Assembly: GCA_022428035.1 (NCBI GenBank)
Contig: JAKMDG010000226.1
Span: 1-6,415, forward strand
Origin: Longimicrobiales bacterium
Lineage (GTDB): Bacteria > Gemmatimonadota > Gemmatimonadetes > Longimicrobiales > Gaopeijiaceae
Direction: 5' to 3'
Length of the DNA: 6,415 nt
Part shown: positions 1-6,415 of the stretch, piece after piece
Layout: every line of letters starts with the position of its first letter
Numbering within the stretch: the first letter of the stretch is position 1
The notes under the pieces: generated by a model
The model's input: only the letters and a program-made list of their open reading frames with translations
Databases searched by the model: none
Told to the model about the DNA's origin: nothing
Position numbers and translations under genes: made by a program

Positions 1-37
1 ATTGGAGGGCTCACCGTGGCTCACTGACGGCGTTCTT

Positions 38-79
38 GGCTTAGAAGGCCGATGCTCCATCCAGCTGAGCTACAGGCGC
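38..79 (-). pseudogene. 5' half of a tRNA-Arg(UCU) gene, 3' half missing or displaced
   Basis: Read on the minus strand from 79, the sequence matches a bacterial tRNA-Arg(UCU). It has a 7-nt acceptor strand GCGCCTG, then TA, a D arm with GCTC/GAGC stem and a GG-containing loop, and an anticodon stem TCGGC with loop CTTCTAA, giving anticodon TCT at 45-43. The 3' side of the anticodon stem starts GCC but continues AA where GA is expected, leaving a C-A mismatch. Beyond that there is no T arm with TTCGA and no CAGGCGC acceptor partner down to position 1. The last D-loop base before the GAGC stem is G instead of the conserved A21, which also hints at decay. It lies 57 bp downstream of the polyphosphate kinase stop, on the same strand. 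It could be a decayed tRNA, a junction left by recombination or integration, or a gene split by an insertion extending past the window edge. The 5' half is a confident match; the cause of the break is not known. Confidence 0.62.
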
Positions 80-136
80 TCGACGACTCGGTGGAGTCTC
101 GATCGGGCAGAAGTTAATCGATGAGGCTTGGCCGAC

Positions 137-3100
137 TCAACGAGCCGGAAGGTCCGCGCCGCCACCGCTTGCCATGAACCGGTGCTGAGAGTCCAGTCCT
201 TCACCGCGAAGGCGTTCGAAGGCCCCATCCGGCCGGAGGACCCACGCACGCGGATCCTCGAACTGGGCTTCCAGGAGCGTCCGCAGTACGGCCCGAGCTC
301 CGGTGTCGTCTACGGGAGTCACGACCTCCACCCTGCGCCGCAGATTACGCGCACGCCAGTCGGCCGAGCCGATGTAGTACTCGCTCTGTCCGGCGTTCTC
401 GAAGTAGTAGATCCGAGAGTGCTCGAGGAATCGTCCCAGAATCGAACGGACACGAATACCTTCGGACAGCCCCGCAACACCGGGCCTGAGGGTGCAGATC
501 GAGCGGACAATCAAATCGACCTGAACGCCTTTGCGAGCCGCCTTGTACAGGCGCTTCACCACTTTCCCGTCCGCCAAGCCGTTGATCTTCGCCTGAATGC
601 GCGCGGGCCGGCCGGCCTTCGCATGCTCAATCTCGCGATCAATCATCCTGTCGATGCCCTGCACGAGCGAGTTCGGCGCGACGAGTAGCCGCCGGAACTT
701 CTGCTGCGGCGGCCCTGCTCCGCCTGTCAACTCGTTGAAAAAGTCGTTGAGGTCGGCCCCAAGGTCAGGATCGGCCGACATCAGGCCGAGGTCCGTGTAG
801 AAGCGCGACGTCGTCGCGTTGTAGTTCCCTGTCCCGATATGGACATACCGGGCCACACCCCCGTCTTCTTTCCGGATCACGAGCGCGGTCTTCGCGTGAG
901 TTTTGTAACCCCAAACCCCGTACACGACGTGCGCGCCTGCTTCCTCCAGACGCTTGGTCCAATGGATGTTGCTTTCCTCGTCGAAGCGGGCCGTCAGTTC
1001 TACGAACACGGACACGTCCTTGCCGGCCTCGAGCGCCGCCATCAGGGCATCCATGACCGGTGATCGGCGACCTGTCCGATAGAGGGTGAGTTTCACCGCA
1101 ACGACGTCGGGATCACCGGCAGCCTCCCGCAGGAAGCGCCCGACAGTACCATCGAACGCCTGAAAGGGGTGGTGGATGAGCACATCCCCCTCCGACAGGA
1201 TCTCGAAGATGGAGCGGTCCGGATCGAGCGGATCGATGGCTTCGTATCGGGGGAAGACCGCATCCGGAATGTCGACGTCCGCGACCTCCGAAATGGTGGT
1301 CAGGTCGACCGGCCCGGCAGCCTCATAGATGTCCGACCGGGTCAGCGTTGCCGCATCGACCGGCTGATCGTCTCGGATCGCCTTCAGGAGATAGGCGCGC
1401 ACCTCGCGGGGCATGCTGGCGGCTACTTCGAGGCGGATGACCGGCATGAAGGGCCTCGACTCGACACCATCGGCGACCCGGGCGAGCAGTGATCCCCGAT
1501 TGTCTTCGTCCAGCGCCACGTCACCGATCCGCGTCGCACGGAACGGGTGAACGGCTTCGATCTCAGCCCCTGTGAACAGGCCGGAGACGTTGGCGCCCAC
1601 GACCTCCTCGAGGAGGATGAGGTCATCCGAGTCCGGAACCGGGAGGAAGCGGTCAACATCACTCGGAATGGGCACGAACCCGAGGTCCGAGCGTTCCGCA
1701 TCAGGCCTGCGCAGGGACACCGCGATCGAGAGGCCGAGGCTGACCAGACGCGGGAAGGACCGCCCGGGACCTGTCTGAAGTGACAGTGGGGTCAGGAGCG
1801 GGAAGATCTCGGATTGAAAGCGCTCGGACAGGGCCACCCGCTGGCCCTCTTTCAGGTCATCCCATTGAACGATCCGCACACCCCTCTCAGCGAGAGCCGG
1901 CAGGAGCACATGGTTCAGACAGTAGTACTGCCGGGAGAGCTGCGCCCGGACCCGCACAGCAATAAGGTCGAGGAGTTGTTCGGGGGACAGATCCTCGTAC
2001 TCGGCATCGCGCACGCCAGCCACCTCGTCTTTCATCCGGCCCACCCGGACAACGAAGAACTCGTCGAGGTTACTGGAGAAGATCGAAAGGAACCGGAAGC
2101 GCTCGAGCAGTGGCATGTCCGGGTCCTCAGCCAGTTCGAGTACCCGCTGGTTGAAGTCCAGAATGCTGAGCTCGAGGTCGAGAAAGTCGTCGGTCGCCTT
2201 CCCCGCCTTTAACTGAGGGTCACGCTCTTCCGCGGGGAGGATACGCGGAGGGGCGGTCCGATGCGGAGCTTCACGCAAGATCCGCTGTCCGGTCTCCGAC
2301 CGTACGAGAAGAAGCATGGCAGAGATGAGCCCTGGGTCTCGCAGGCGAGGTGCCCCCATGCGCTGCATGAGTTCGACGAGGGGGATCCAGATCAGCCCGT
2401 CGGGACGCACCTCACCGACGAGTTCGTGAAGCCACACCTCGACATCCGCTCCACCCCGGCGCGCAGTCGCAAAACCGACCAGATCAAGCTCAGCCGAACT
2501 GGAGCCATCGCCCCCTCCGACCTCTCCCAGGTACTCCCGCGCGAGGTCTTCCCCCGATCCTCGGGCAGAGGGAAACTGCAGGCCGAGGTCCCCTTCAACG
2601 AGACCGACTTCCCAGTCCTGCACGAGCATGAGCCCCACTCGGACATCGTTCGGGGGCTCCGGACGCTGGGCGCCTTTCTGGGCACCGAGGGCCGACTGAA
2701 TCCTCTTGTAGGTATCCAGCCCGTCGCCTCCCACACCGTGATCGGACTCGAGGCGCCGGGCGAGTTCCTCAAGGGTGATCTTGCCAGCCCCCAGTTCTAC
2801 GACCGTGACTTCCTGGAACTCGCGCGCCGCCCCTGGTGCGTGGGCGATCACGTCATCGAACACGATCCGGTGTGTTGGCTTGCCGAAGCGCCCCGAACGG
2901 AGGTCACGGGTTTCACGGTCGATATCCACGGCGGCGCGCGGGCGAAGCGCGTCTACCTCGACGACGTCTCGAATGCGCGTCGCTACTTCAGAGTCGCCCC
3001 TGAGCGTGCCGTACAGACCTCCACCCACCACGGGGGTCTCGAAGAACTGAACCTCGGCGATCCCCTGCAGGTTGATTCCCTGCCCGATCAAAAGCTCCAC

Positions 3101-3301
3101 GACCTGGTGACCTCGGGCCTCGGAGCGGAGACGCAACCGAATACTGCGCTCCGCCAGAGCGCCGTCCCCCGTATCGAAGTACATCTCGCGTATTAAATGA
3201 TACGCGGGCTTGCCGCTGAACATCCCGAGCGGACGGCGGCGATCGAGCAGGTCGGCAAACCCGACCGGGTCAGCGAACGGAGCGTTAAGGCGACGGATCA
3301 T
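137..3301 (-). CDS. ppk1: CYTH/VTC-like domain fused to polyphosphate kinase 1
   Basis: PPK1 reversibly moves the terminal phosphate of ATP onto polyphosphate through a phosphohistidine. Residues about 365-1054 are a full-length PPK1, similar in size to the 688-residue E. coli enzyme. The ATP-site segment RFLSIFSSNLDEFF is at about 403-416. Arg742 (LYRTG) and Arg772 (ARFDEE) line up with E. coli Arg375 and Arg405. His802 (YKTHAK) matches the autophosphorylated His435, followed by RYVHIGTGNYN (about 818-828), and His961 (RFLEHSRIYYF) matches His592. Residues about 1-205 look like a CYTH/VTC domain: YFDT at 41-44, alternating arginines in SIRLRLR at 53-59, VFDD at 147-150 and an acidic strand at 161-170. 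The usual first-strand ExExK motif is not visible, so independent catalysis by this domain is doubtful. Residues about 210-355 are unassigned. The ATG overlaps the upstream stop as ATGA, and GAGGG lies 9 nt before it, supporting this start. It is the last gene of a three-gene operon. The PPK1 call is near certain; the CYTH call is good but comes from motifs only. Confidence 0.95.
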   Translation of the reverse strand: MIRRLNAPFADPVGFADLLDRRRPLGMFSGKPAYHLIREMYFDTGDGALAERSIRLRLRSEARGHQVVELLIGQGINLQGIAEVQFFETPVVGGGLYGTLRGDSEVATRIRDVVEVDALRPRAAVDIDRETRDLRSGRFGKPTHRIVFDDVIAHAPGAAREFQEVTVVELGAGKITLEELARRLESDHGVGGDGLDTYKRIQSALGAQKGAQRPEPPNDVRVGLMLVQDWEVGLVEGDLGLQFPSARGSGEDLAREYLGEVGGGDGSSSAELDLVGFATARRGGADVEVWLHELVGEVRPDGLIWIPLVELMQRMGAPRLRDPGLISAMLLLVRSETGQRILREAPHRTAPPRILPAEERDPQLKAGKATDDFLDLELSILDFNQRVLELAEDPDMPLLERFRFLSIFSSNLDEFFVVRVGRMKDEVAGVRDAEYEDLSPEQLLDLIAVRVRAQLSRQYYCLNHVLLPALAERGVRIVQWDDLKEGQRVALSERFQSEIFPLLTPLSLQTGPGRSFPRLVSLGLSIAVSLRRPDAERSDLGFVPIPSDVDRFLPVPDSDDLILLEEVVGANVSGLFTGAEIEAVHPFRATRIGDVALDEDNRGSLLARVADGVESRPFMPVIRLEVAASMPREVRAYLLKAIRDDQPVDAATLTRSDIYEAAGPVDLTTISEVADVDIPDAVFPRYEAIDPLDPDRSIFEILSEGDVLIHHPFQAFDGTVGRFLREAAGDPDVVAVKLTLYRTGRRSPVMDALMAALEAGKDVSVFVELTARFDEESNIHWTKRLEEAGAHVVYGVWGYKTHAKTALVIRKEDGGVARYVHIGTGNYNATTSRFYTDLGLMSADPDLGADLNDFFNELTGGAGPPQQKFRRLLVAPNSLVQGIDRMIDREIEHAKAGRPARIQAKINGLADGKVVKRLYKAARKGVQVDLIVRSICTLRPGVAGLSEGIRVRSILGRFLEHSRIYYFENAGQSEYYIGSADWRARNLRRRVEVVTPVDDTGARAVLRTLLEAQFEDPRAWVLRPDGAFERLRGEGLDSQHRFMASGGGADLPAR

Positions 3302-4254
3302 GAGCTGAAGCCCTCAGTAGTCTCTGGGTCCCCGATGCCGTATGCGGTCAAGCGGGGCTCTTTTCCATTCCGTTCGTCGGAAATGTAGATGATGCCATCC
3401 GGACCGATCGCGAGCCCCTCGGACTGCGGGTGCCGTCCGCCTCGGAGTTCGACTGCAGCGAGCACGCGGCCATCACGGTCGACCTCGATGAGGGCGTCGT
3501 CGCGTCCTGATACGACCAGCACGGTACCCAATGGCGTCACCGCGACACCCGAGGGAGCGAAGGAACGGTCAATGCCCCAGGCCTCGAGATCCGCGCGGCG
3601 GATGGTCAGGTCCGGGAGGGGAGTGGCGTCCGATTCCAGAGGCAGGCGATGTAACACGACCAGACCGCGTTCGGGTGCCGTCGTCTTGCAGGCGACGAGC
3701 AGCGCATCGATCTCGGAGTCATAATCGAGGCCTTCTACCTCACAGCGATCGGCAAGATTTGTATTGGTCAGGCGAAACAGCACGTTCTCTCGGTCGGCCC
3801 CTTCGCGGAATTCGTAGAGGAGGCCGGTCGATGTGATCAGGAAAAAGCGATCATGGACGATCGCGAGTCCCTCGAAGTCTCCGCGAACCAACTCCTCTCC
3901 GAGATCGAAGCGCTTGCCTACCTCGGCCGTCTCCGGATCGATCTCGTGCACCCTCGCTCTCTCGTCATCGTGCGCGAACAGACGTCCATCGGCGGTGAAC
4001 GCCAGGCCTGACACTTCGTTCAGCCGACCGGGCAAGTCGCGATACCAGATACGCTCATCGAAATCGAAGTCGACGAGAAATGCAGTACGCTCGTCAATTC
4101 CGGACTTCTGCCTCGGCGCGGCGACCGAGCCGGATGGAGTGGTGGCGGCCGGCCACGACGATTCCAGCGCCGTATCCTGCGCGGTCGAAGCGGGCACCTC
4201 GGGGGCTGCCTCGCACGCCGCGGCCAGCGCTGCCGCGATGATGAAGCCTCTCAC
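3298..4254 (-). CDS. SdiA-regulated/SMP-30-like beta-propeller lipoprotein
   Basis: This 318-residue protein begins with a short hydrophobic signal and a cysteine at residue 14 (LAAAC), an acceptable though not ideal lipobox. It is therefore probably a lipoprotein, followed by a low-complexity Ala/Pro/Thr/Ser tether to about residue 50. Residues about 58-308 show the repeating strands of a beta-propeller with the hallmarks of the SdiA-regulated family: NEVSGLAF near 79-86, a DDE at 96-98, GDFEGLAIV near 125-133, CEVEGLDYD at 171-179, FAPSGVAV at 232-239, and QSEGLAI then DGIIYISDE near 277-294. Family members are sensor or binding propellers with poorly defined substrates, distantly like SMP-30 and phytase-type propellers; I assign no reaction. 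The start is GTG, overlapping the DUF4956 stop as GTGA; an AAGGGG 14 nt upstream is rather distant, so coupling probably drives initiation. The 3' end overlaps the PPK1 start. A propeller in a PPK operon suggests the extracytoplasmic arm of a membrane polyphosphate module, by inference only. Confidence 0.85.
   Translation of the reverse strand: MRGFIIAAALAAACEAAPEVPASTAQDTALESSWPAATTPSGSVAAPRQKSGIDERTAFLVDFDFDERIWYRDLPGRLNEVSGLAFTADGRLFAHDDERARVHEIDPETAEVGKRFDLGEELVRGDFEGLAIVHDRFFLITSTGLLYEFREGADRENVLFRLTNTNLADRCEVEGLDYDSEIDALLVACKTTAPERGLVVLHRLPLESDATPLPDLTIRRADLEAWGIDRSFAPSGVAVTPLGTVLVVSGRDDALIEVDRDGRVLAAVELRGGRHPQSEGLAIGPDGIIYISDERNGKEPRLTAYGIGDPETTEGFSS
3311..3315 (-). promoter_or_regulatory. 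Ribosome binding site for the CYTH-PPK1 gene
   Basis: GAGGG on the minus strand ends 9 nt before the ATG at 3301-3299. It sits inside the 3' end of the propeller lipoprotein gene. Together with the ATGA stop/start overlap it fixes the start at 3301 and points to translational coupling. Confidence 0.5.
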
Positions 4255-5315
4255 TTTCGCGGTTTCAGCCCCTTGAGAGCACGGAGTTCCGCGGCCTCGA
4301 TATACTCTGACGCTCGCAGTCGATCCATCACAGCGCCCTGCGCACCTTCACCATCCAGACGGGCCACATAGATCATCATGGTGCCGCTTGGGCCGTCGCC
4401 CATCTCCGCCAGCTTCCACCGCACGGACATGTCCTCGAGCATGGGCTCGACGAACGTCTGTACGTTCTGCGCATGGGCCGTGTGTATGACGAACAGTGAG
4501 TTCGCCCGACGGTCTTTCTTCTTCGCTCGTTCCTCCGAAAGATGGCGTTCAATCCGTACCGCGCGATCCGCGATGTCGGCCAGATCTGTGACCGACGCAG
4601 CTTCGAGGACAGCCGGGTCACCCACCCGCAGAGCAGCGCGAGATGAGCCGGGGCCCGCGAGCACGTCACCGACACCAAGGGGGCCTGCACGGGTGTTCTG
4701 GTCGGCGTAGATGTTGCCGAACTGAGTCCACCATAGCGCGAGAATCACGACGTTGAAGACGACCGAAAGCGTGATGGCAATCCCCAGAGCCTGGACGCCG
4801 CACGCCAGACCCACGCCGATTGCGAGGAACACGTATACGGCATCCTTGGTGTCCTCGAGCGTCGTTCGGAATCGAACGGCGGCCACGATGCCAGCGAGTG
4901 AGAACGCCAGCGCGACGCTGTTCTGCACGATCATGACGATGCCTGTGACGGCGATGGGCAGAATCAGAAGCGTATGGACGACCGATTCCTCGTACCCGCG
5001 GTGACGATGCGTGAGCATGTACACCCAGGTGACGGGGACCATGATCGTCAGGACGCCAAGCATGGAGATAAAGGCGACTGCCGCCCCGTTCCAGGGGTCG
5101 GATCCGTCCACTGGCTCCCCGACCGCCGCGGATCCGCCCATGCCAAGGACGTCGACCCCGCTGTCAAGCTGTGACAAGCGCACACCGGCCACGGCATCCC
5201 GCACGGCCGGGACCGACTGTACGAGCGCAAAGAGGATCACCGCGAACAGGACGTAGTACGCAATCACGCGAGCGAGCCCCGTGGTGCGCGAGGATGTGGT
5301 CTTGTTCGAAGTCAT
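4251..5315 (-). CDS. DUF4956 family membrane protein
   Basis: This 354-residue protein has a hydrophobic N-terminal half with about six predicted membrane segments near residues 14-34, 78-100, 112-130, 132-147, 158-177 and 179-197. The short segment ending in AAVRFRTTLEDTKDAVYVF (about 145-163), followed by a Gly-rich helix (FLAIGVGLACG), is the characteristic DUF4956 core. A longer, probably extracytoplasmic loop (about 37-76) separates helices 1 and 2. Residues about 225-354 are soluble and charged, with alternating strand/helix character, and are probably a cytoplasmic domain. DUF4956 proteins have no established reaction, but their genes often sit beside VTC polyphosphate polymerase domains and CotH-type genes. 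Here the same association is seen with a CYTH-PPK1 fusion two genes downstream and CotH divergent. It is the first gene of the operon. No clear Shine-Dalgarno sequence precedes the ATG at 5315. A membrane anchor or conduit for polyphosphate synthesis is plausible but unproven. Confidence 0.88.
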   Translation of the reverse strand: MTSNKTTSSRTTGLARVIAYYVLFAVILFALVQSVPAVRDAVAGVRLSQLDSGVDVLGMGGSAAVGEPVDGSDPWNGAAVAFISMLGVLTIMVPVTWVYMLTHRHRGYEESVVHTLLILPIAVTGIVMIVQNSVALAFSLAGIVAAVRFRTTLEDTKDAVYVFLAIGVGLACGVQALGIAITLSVVFNVVILALWWTQFGNIYADQNTRAGPLGVGDVLAGPGSSRAALRVGDPAVLEAASVTDLADIADRAVRIERHLSEERAKKKDRRANSLFVIHTAHAQNVQTFVEPMLEDMSVRWKLAEMGDGPSGTMMIYVARLDGEGAQGAVMDRLRASEYIEAAELRALKGLKPRK

Positions 5316-5359
5316 CTTGGCGGAGGCGAAGGTCGGGTCGGTAGGACCGTCAGCGAGGC

Positions 5360-5389
5360 ATGATGGGTTGGCCGACGGGGGCTGAGCAA
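5360..5389 (-). promoter_or_regulatory. Candidate promoter for the DUF4956-lipoprotein-PPK1 operon
   Basis: On the minus strand, TTGCTC (5389-5384) and CATCAT (5365-5360) are separated by 18 nt and each match four of six bases of the sigma-70 boxes. A start near 5353 would give a leader of roughly 40 nt. This is the best pair I see in the divergent region 5316-5457, but it is weak and the host's consensus is unknown. No other gene fits in that 142-bp gap. Confidence 0.22.
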
Positions 5390-5397
5390 GGAGCCGC

Positions 5398-5432
5398 TGG
5401 ACAAGCGATTACGGACCCCGGTACTCTATGAT
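5398..5432 (+). promoter_or_regulatory. Candidate promoter for the CotH-like gene
   Basis: TATGAT at 5427-5432 matches five of six bases of a -10 box, in a locally AT-richer patch 25 bp before the CotH-like ATG. The best -35-like hexamer, TGGACA at 5398-5403 (five of six), is 23 nt away, which is too far. It is 18 nt from an alternative, poorer -10, TACTCT (5422-5427). Either reading gives a short leader. It lies back to back with the operon promoter, so shared control of the two transcripts is possible. Confidence 0.3.
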
Positions 5433-5457
5433 CTGAACCCGACGCCGCGAGACAGTC

Positions 5458-6415
5458 ATGGACCACCGCACCCTTTTGCTCGTCCTGTCCCCACTCCTGG
5501 CCACTCCAGTGGCCTTAGCCGGTCAGGATTACGAGCTACCCTCCCCCGAGGAATACGCCGAGCGAGCAGAACGCGCCGAACAGGCACCATTGTTCCAGTC
5601 AGCCGAACCGATCCGCATGACGCTGCGGACGGACATCGACTGGCTCCGAGACGAGCGCAACGATTCCGTCGAAGTCGAGGGGACGCTGACGTTCGTGGAT
5701 ATGGCCGGGACCGAGATCTCCAAGACAGTCGACACTCGCACGCGCGGCAACTTCAGACGGAACAAGAAGAACTGCAATTTCCCTCCGCTTCGTCTCGACT
5801 TCCCGACGAAGCAGATGGACGGGACGCTCTTCGAAGGTCAGGACAAGCTGAAGCTCGTCACGCCGTGCAATCACGGTCGGGACGACTACCAGAACTATGT
5901 CCTGGATGAATACCTGGCCTACCGTCTCTTCAACGTGTTGGCCCCGCAGAGCTTCCGCGCTCGCCTCGTCGAGATCACCTACGAGGACGTGAACGGTGAG
6001 TACGACACGCGGACCAAGCTCGGCTTCCTCATCGAGGATGAGGACGCGATGGCGGAACGGAGCCGTGCAACGCTGCAGGATGTGACCCAGTTCCATCCCT
6101 CGCGCACCAGGGCCGAGTACTCCGTCATGGTCGCGCTCTTCAACTACATGATCGGAAACACCGACTGGTCCCCGGTCTATTTCCACAACGTCAAACTGAT
6201 CCGCACCGAAGACGCAGACTATATGACGGTGCCCTACGACTTCGACTTCTCGGGCATTGTGAATGCCCGCTATGCGACGGTGGCCCCCCAGCTGCAGGAC
6301 CAGATCCGTCGCGTCAGGAGCCGTCTGTATCGTGGATTCTGTCGCGCGGAGCTCGTGTATCCGGCCGCAGTACAGACCTTCGCAGACCACCGTGCTGAAT
6401 TGGAATCGGTCTTCA
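5458..6415 (+). CDS. Secreted CotH-like kinase-fold protein, 3' end cut by window
   Basis: An open frame runs from the ATG at 5458 to the window edge, giving 319 residues with no stop. Residues 4-21 form a Sec signal peptide with a likely cleavage site ALA|GQ after residue 21, so the protein should be exported. A Glu/Ala/Arg-rich segment (about 29-42) precedes the fold. The body follows the CotH layout: RTRGNFRR at 94-101, equivalent to the RGN motif, then basic residues 102-104. DKLKLVTPCN at 129-138 and DDYQNYVLDEYLAYRL at 142-157 match the 'unharmed, all chains placed' segment. NYMIGNTDWSP at 229-239 with Asn244 matches the catalytic N-x-D...N region, and PYDFDFSG at 259-266 provides the metal-binding acidic pair Asp261/Asp263. 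CotH of Bacillus spores is an atypical protein kinase, and the core residues appear kept here. It is divergent from the DUF4956 operon across 142 bp. No strong Shine-Dalgarno sequence is visible. The CotH-like fold is well supported; the substrate and phosphate donor are unknown. Confidence 0.83.
   Translation, partial: MDHRTLLLVLSPLLATPVALAGQDYELPSPEEYAERAERAEQAPLFQSAEPIRMTLRTDIDWLRDERNDSVEVEGTLTFVDMAGTEISKTVDTRTRGNFRRNKKNCNFPPLRLDFPTKQMDGTLFEGQDKLKLVTPCNHGRDDYQNYVLDEYLAYRLFNVLAPQSFRARLVEITYEDVNGEYDTRTKLGFLIEDEDAMAERSRATLQDVTQFHPSRTRAEYSVMVALFNYMIGNTDWSPVYFHNVKLIRTEDADYMTVPYDFDFSGIVNARYATVAPQLQDQIRRVRSRLYRGFCRAELVYPAAVQTFADHRAELESVF

Noticed and set aside
8..24. Short direct repeat GGCTCAC, two copies 10 bp apart
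   Set aside because: Seven bases twice is too little to support a repeat or attachment site without flanking sequence.
14..30. CCGT/ACGG stem as the T arm of the tRNA
   Set aside because: The loop is 9 nt and lacks TTC(G/A)A, and no acceptor partner follows, so it does not complete the tRNA.
85..98. GACTC-GGTG-GAGTC hairpin after the PPK1 stop as a terminator
   Set aside because: The stem is only 5 bp and no T-run follows on the minus strand; too weak to call.
128..688. Plus-strand open frame of 186 codons antisense to the PPK1 C-terminus
   Set aside because: It overlaps conserved PPK1 catalytic sequence on the other strand and shows no motif of its own.
1814..2212. Plus-strand open frame of 132 codons antisense to the PPK1 N domain
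   Set aside because: It is a shadow of conserved PPK1 coding sequence with no independent support.
2261..3196. Plus-strand open frame of 311 codons antisense to the CYTH-PPK1 gene
   Set aside because: The minus strand encodes recognisable CYTH and linker sequence here. The antisense product has no domain logic and is rich in His/Arg/Pro, as expected for a high-GC shadow frame.
3833..4276. Plus-strand open frame of 147 codons opposite the propeller lipoprotein
   Set aside because: Ser/Arg-rich low-complexity product typical of a shadow frame; the minus strand has the clear propeller repeats.
5599..6390. Minus-strand open frame of 263 codons opposite the CotH-like gene
   Set aside because: The plus frame has a signal peptide and CotH motifs throughout; the minus product is Val/Arg/His-rich shadow sequence.

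Overview
The window is high-GC bacterial DNA, densely coded. It holds a compact three-gene operon on the minus strand, a divergent exported CotH-type kinase-like gene that runs off the right edge, and a broken-looking tRNA-Arg at the left edge. No phylogenetic marker is present. The mix of a 6-TM DUF4956 protein, a CotH-like secreted protein and high GC would fit an environmental Gemmatimonadota-like or related lineage, but this is only an impression.

Layout, left to right. Positions 1-136 contain the 5' half of a tRNA-Arg(UCU) gene on the minus strand (79 down to about 38). Its homology stops inside the 3' side of the anticodon stem, and no convincing terminator is visible. Positions 137-3301 (minus) encode a 1054-residue protein: an N-terminal CYTH/VTC-like (triphosphate tunnel metalloenzyme fold) domain, a middle region of about 145 residues that I do not recognise, and a complete C-terminal polyphosphate kinase 1 with all its catalytic residues. 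Positions 3298-4254 (minus) encode a probable lipoprotein with an SdiA-regulated/SMP-30-like beta-propeller. Positions 4251-5315 (minus) encode a DUF4956 membrane protein with about six transmembrane helices and a soluble C-terminal domain. Positions 5316-5457 are a 142-bp divergent promoter region. From 5458 to the edge (plus) runs a CotH-like protein with a Sec signal peptide; 319 residues are visible.

The three minus-strand genes are joined by 4-base start/stop overlaps (GTGA at 4251-4254, ATGA at 3298-3301), so transcription order is DUF4956, then propeller lipoprotein, then CYTH-PPK1, almost certainly as one translationally coupled unit. CotH, DUF4956 and VTC (CYTH-superfamily polyphosphate polymerase) proteins are known to be encoded together in many bacteria. 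Here the polyphosphate-related component is a CYTH-like domain fused to a full PPK1, which makes this a distinct version of that locus. A reasonable working model, inferred and not shown, is a membrane-associated polyphosphate-making module (PPK1 plus DUF4956) linked to two extracytoplasmic partners, the propeller lipoprotein and the CotH-like kinase.
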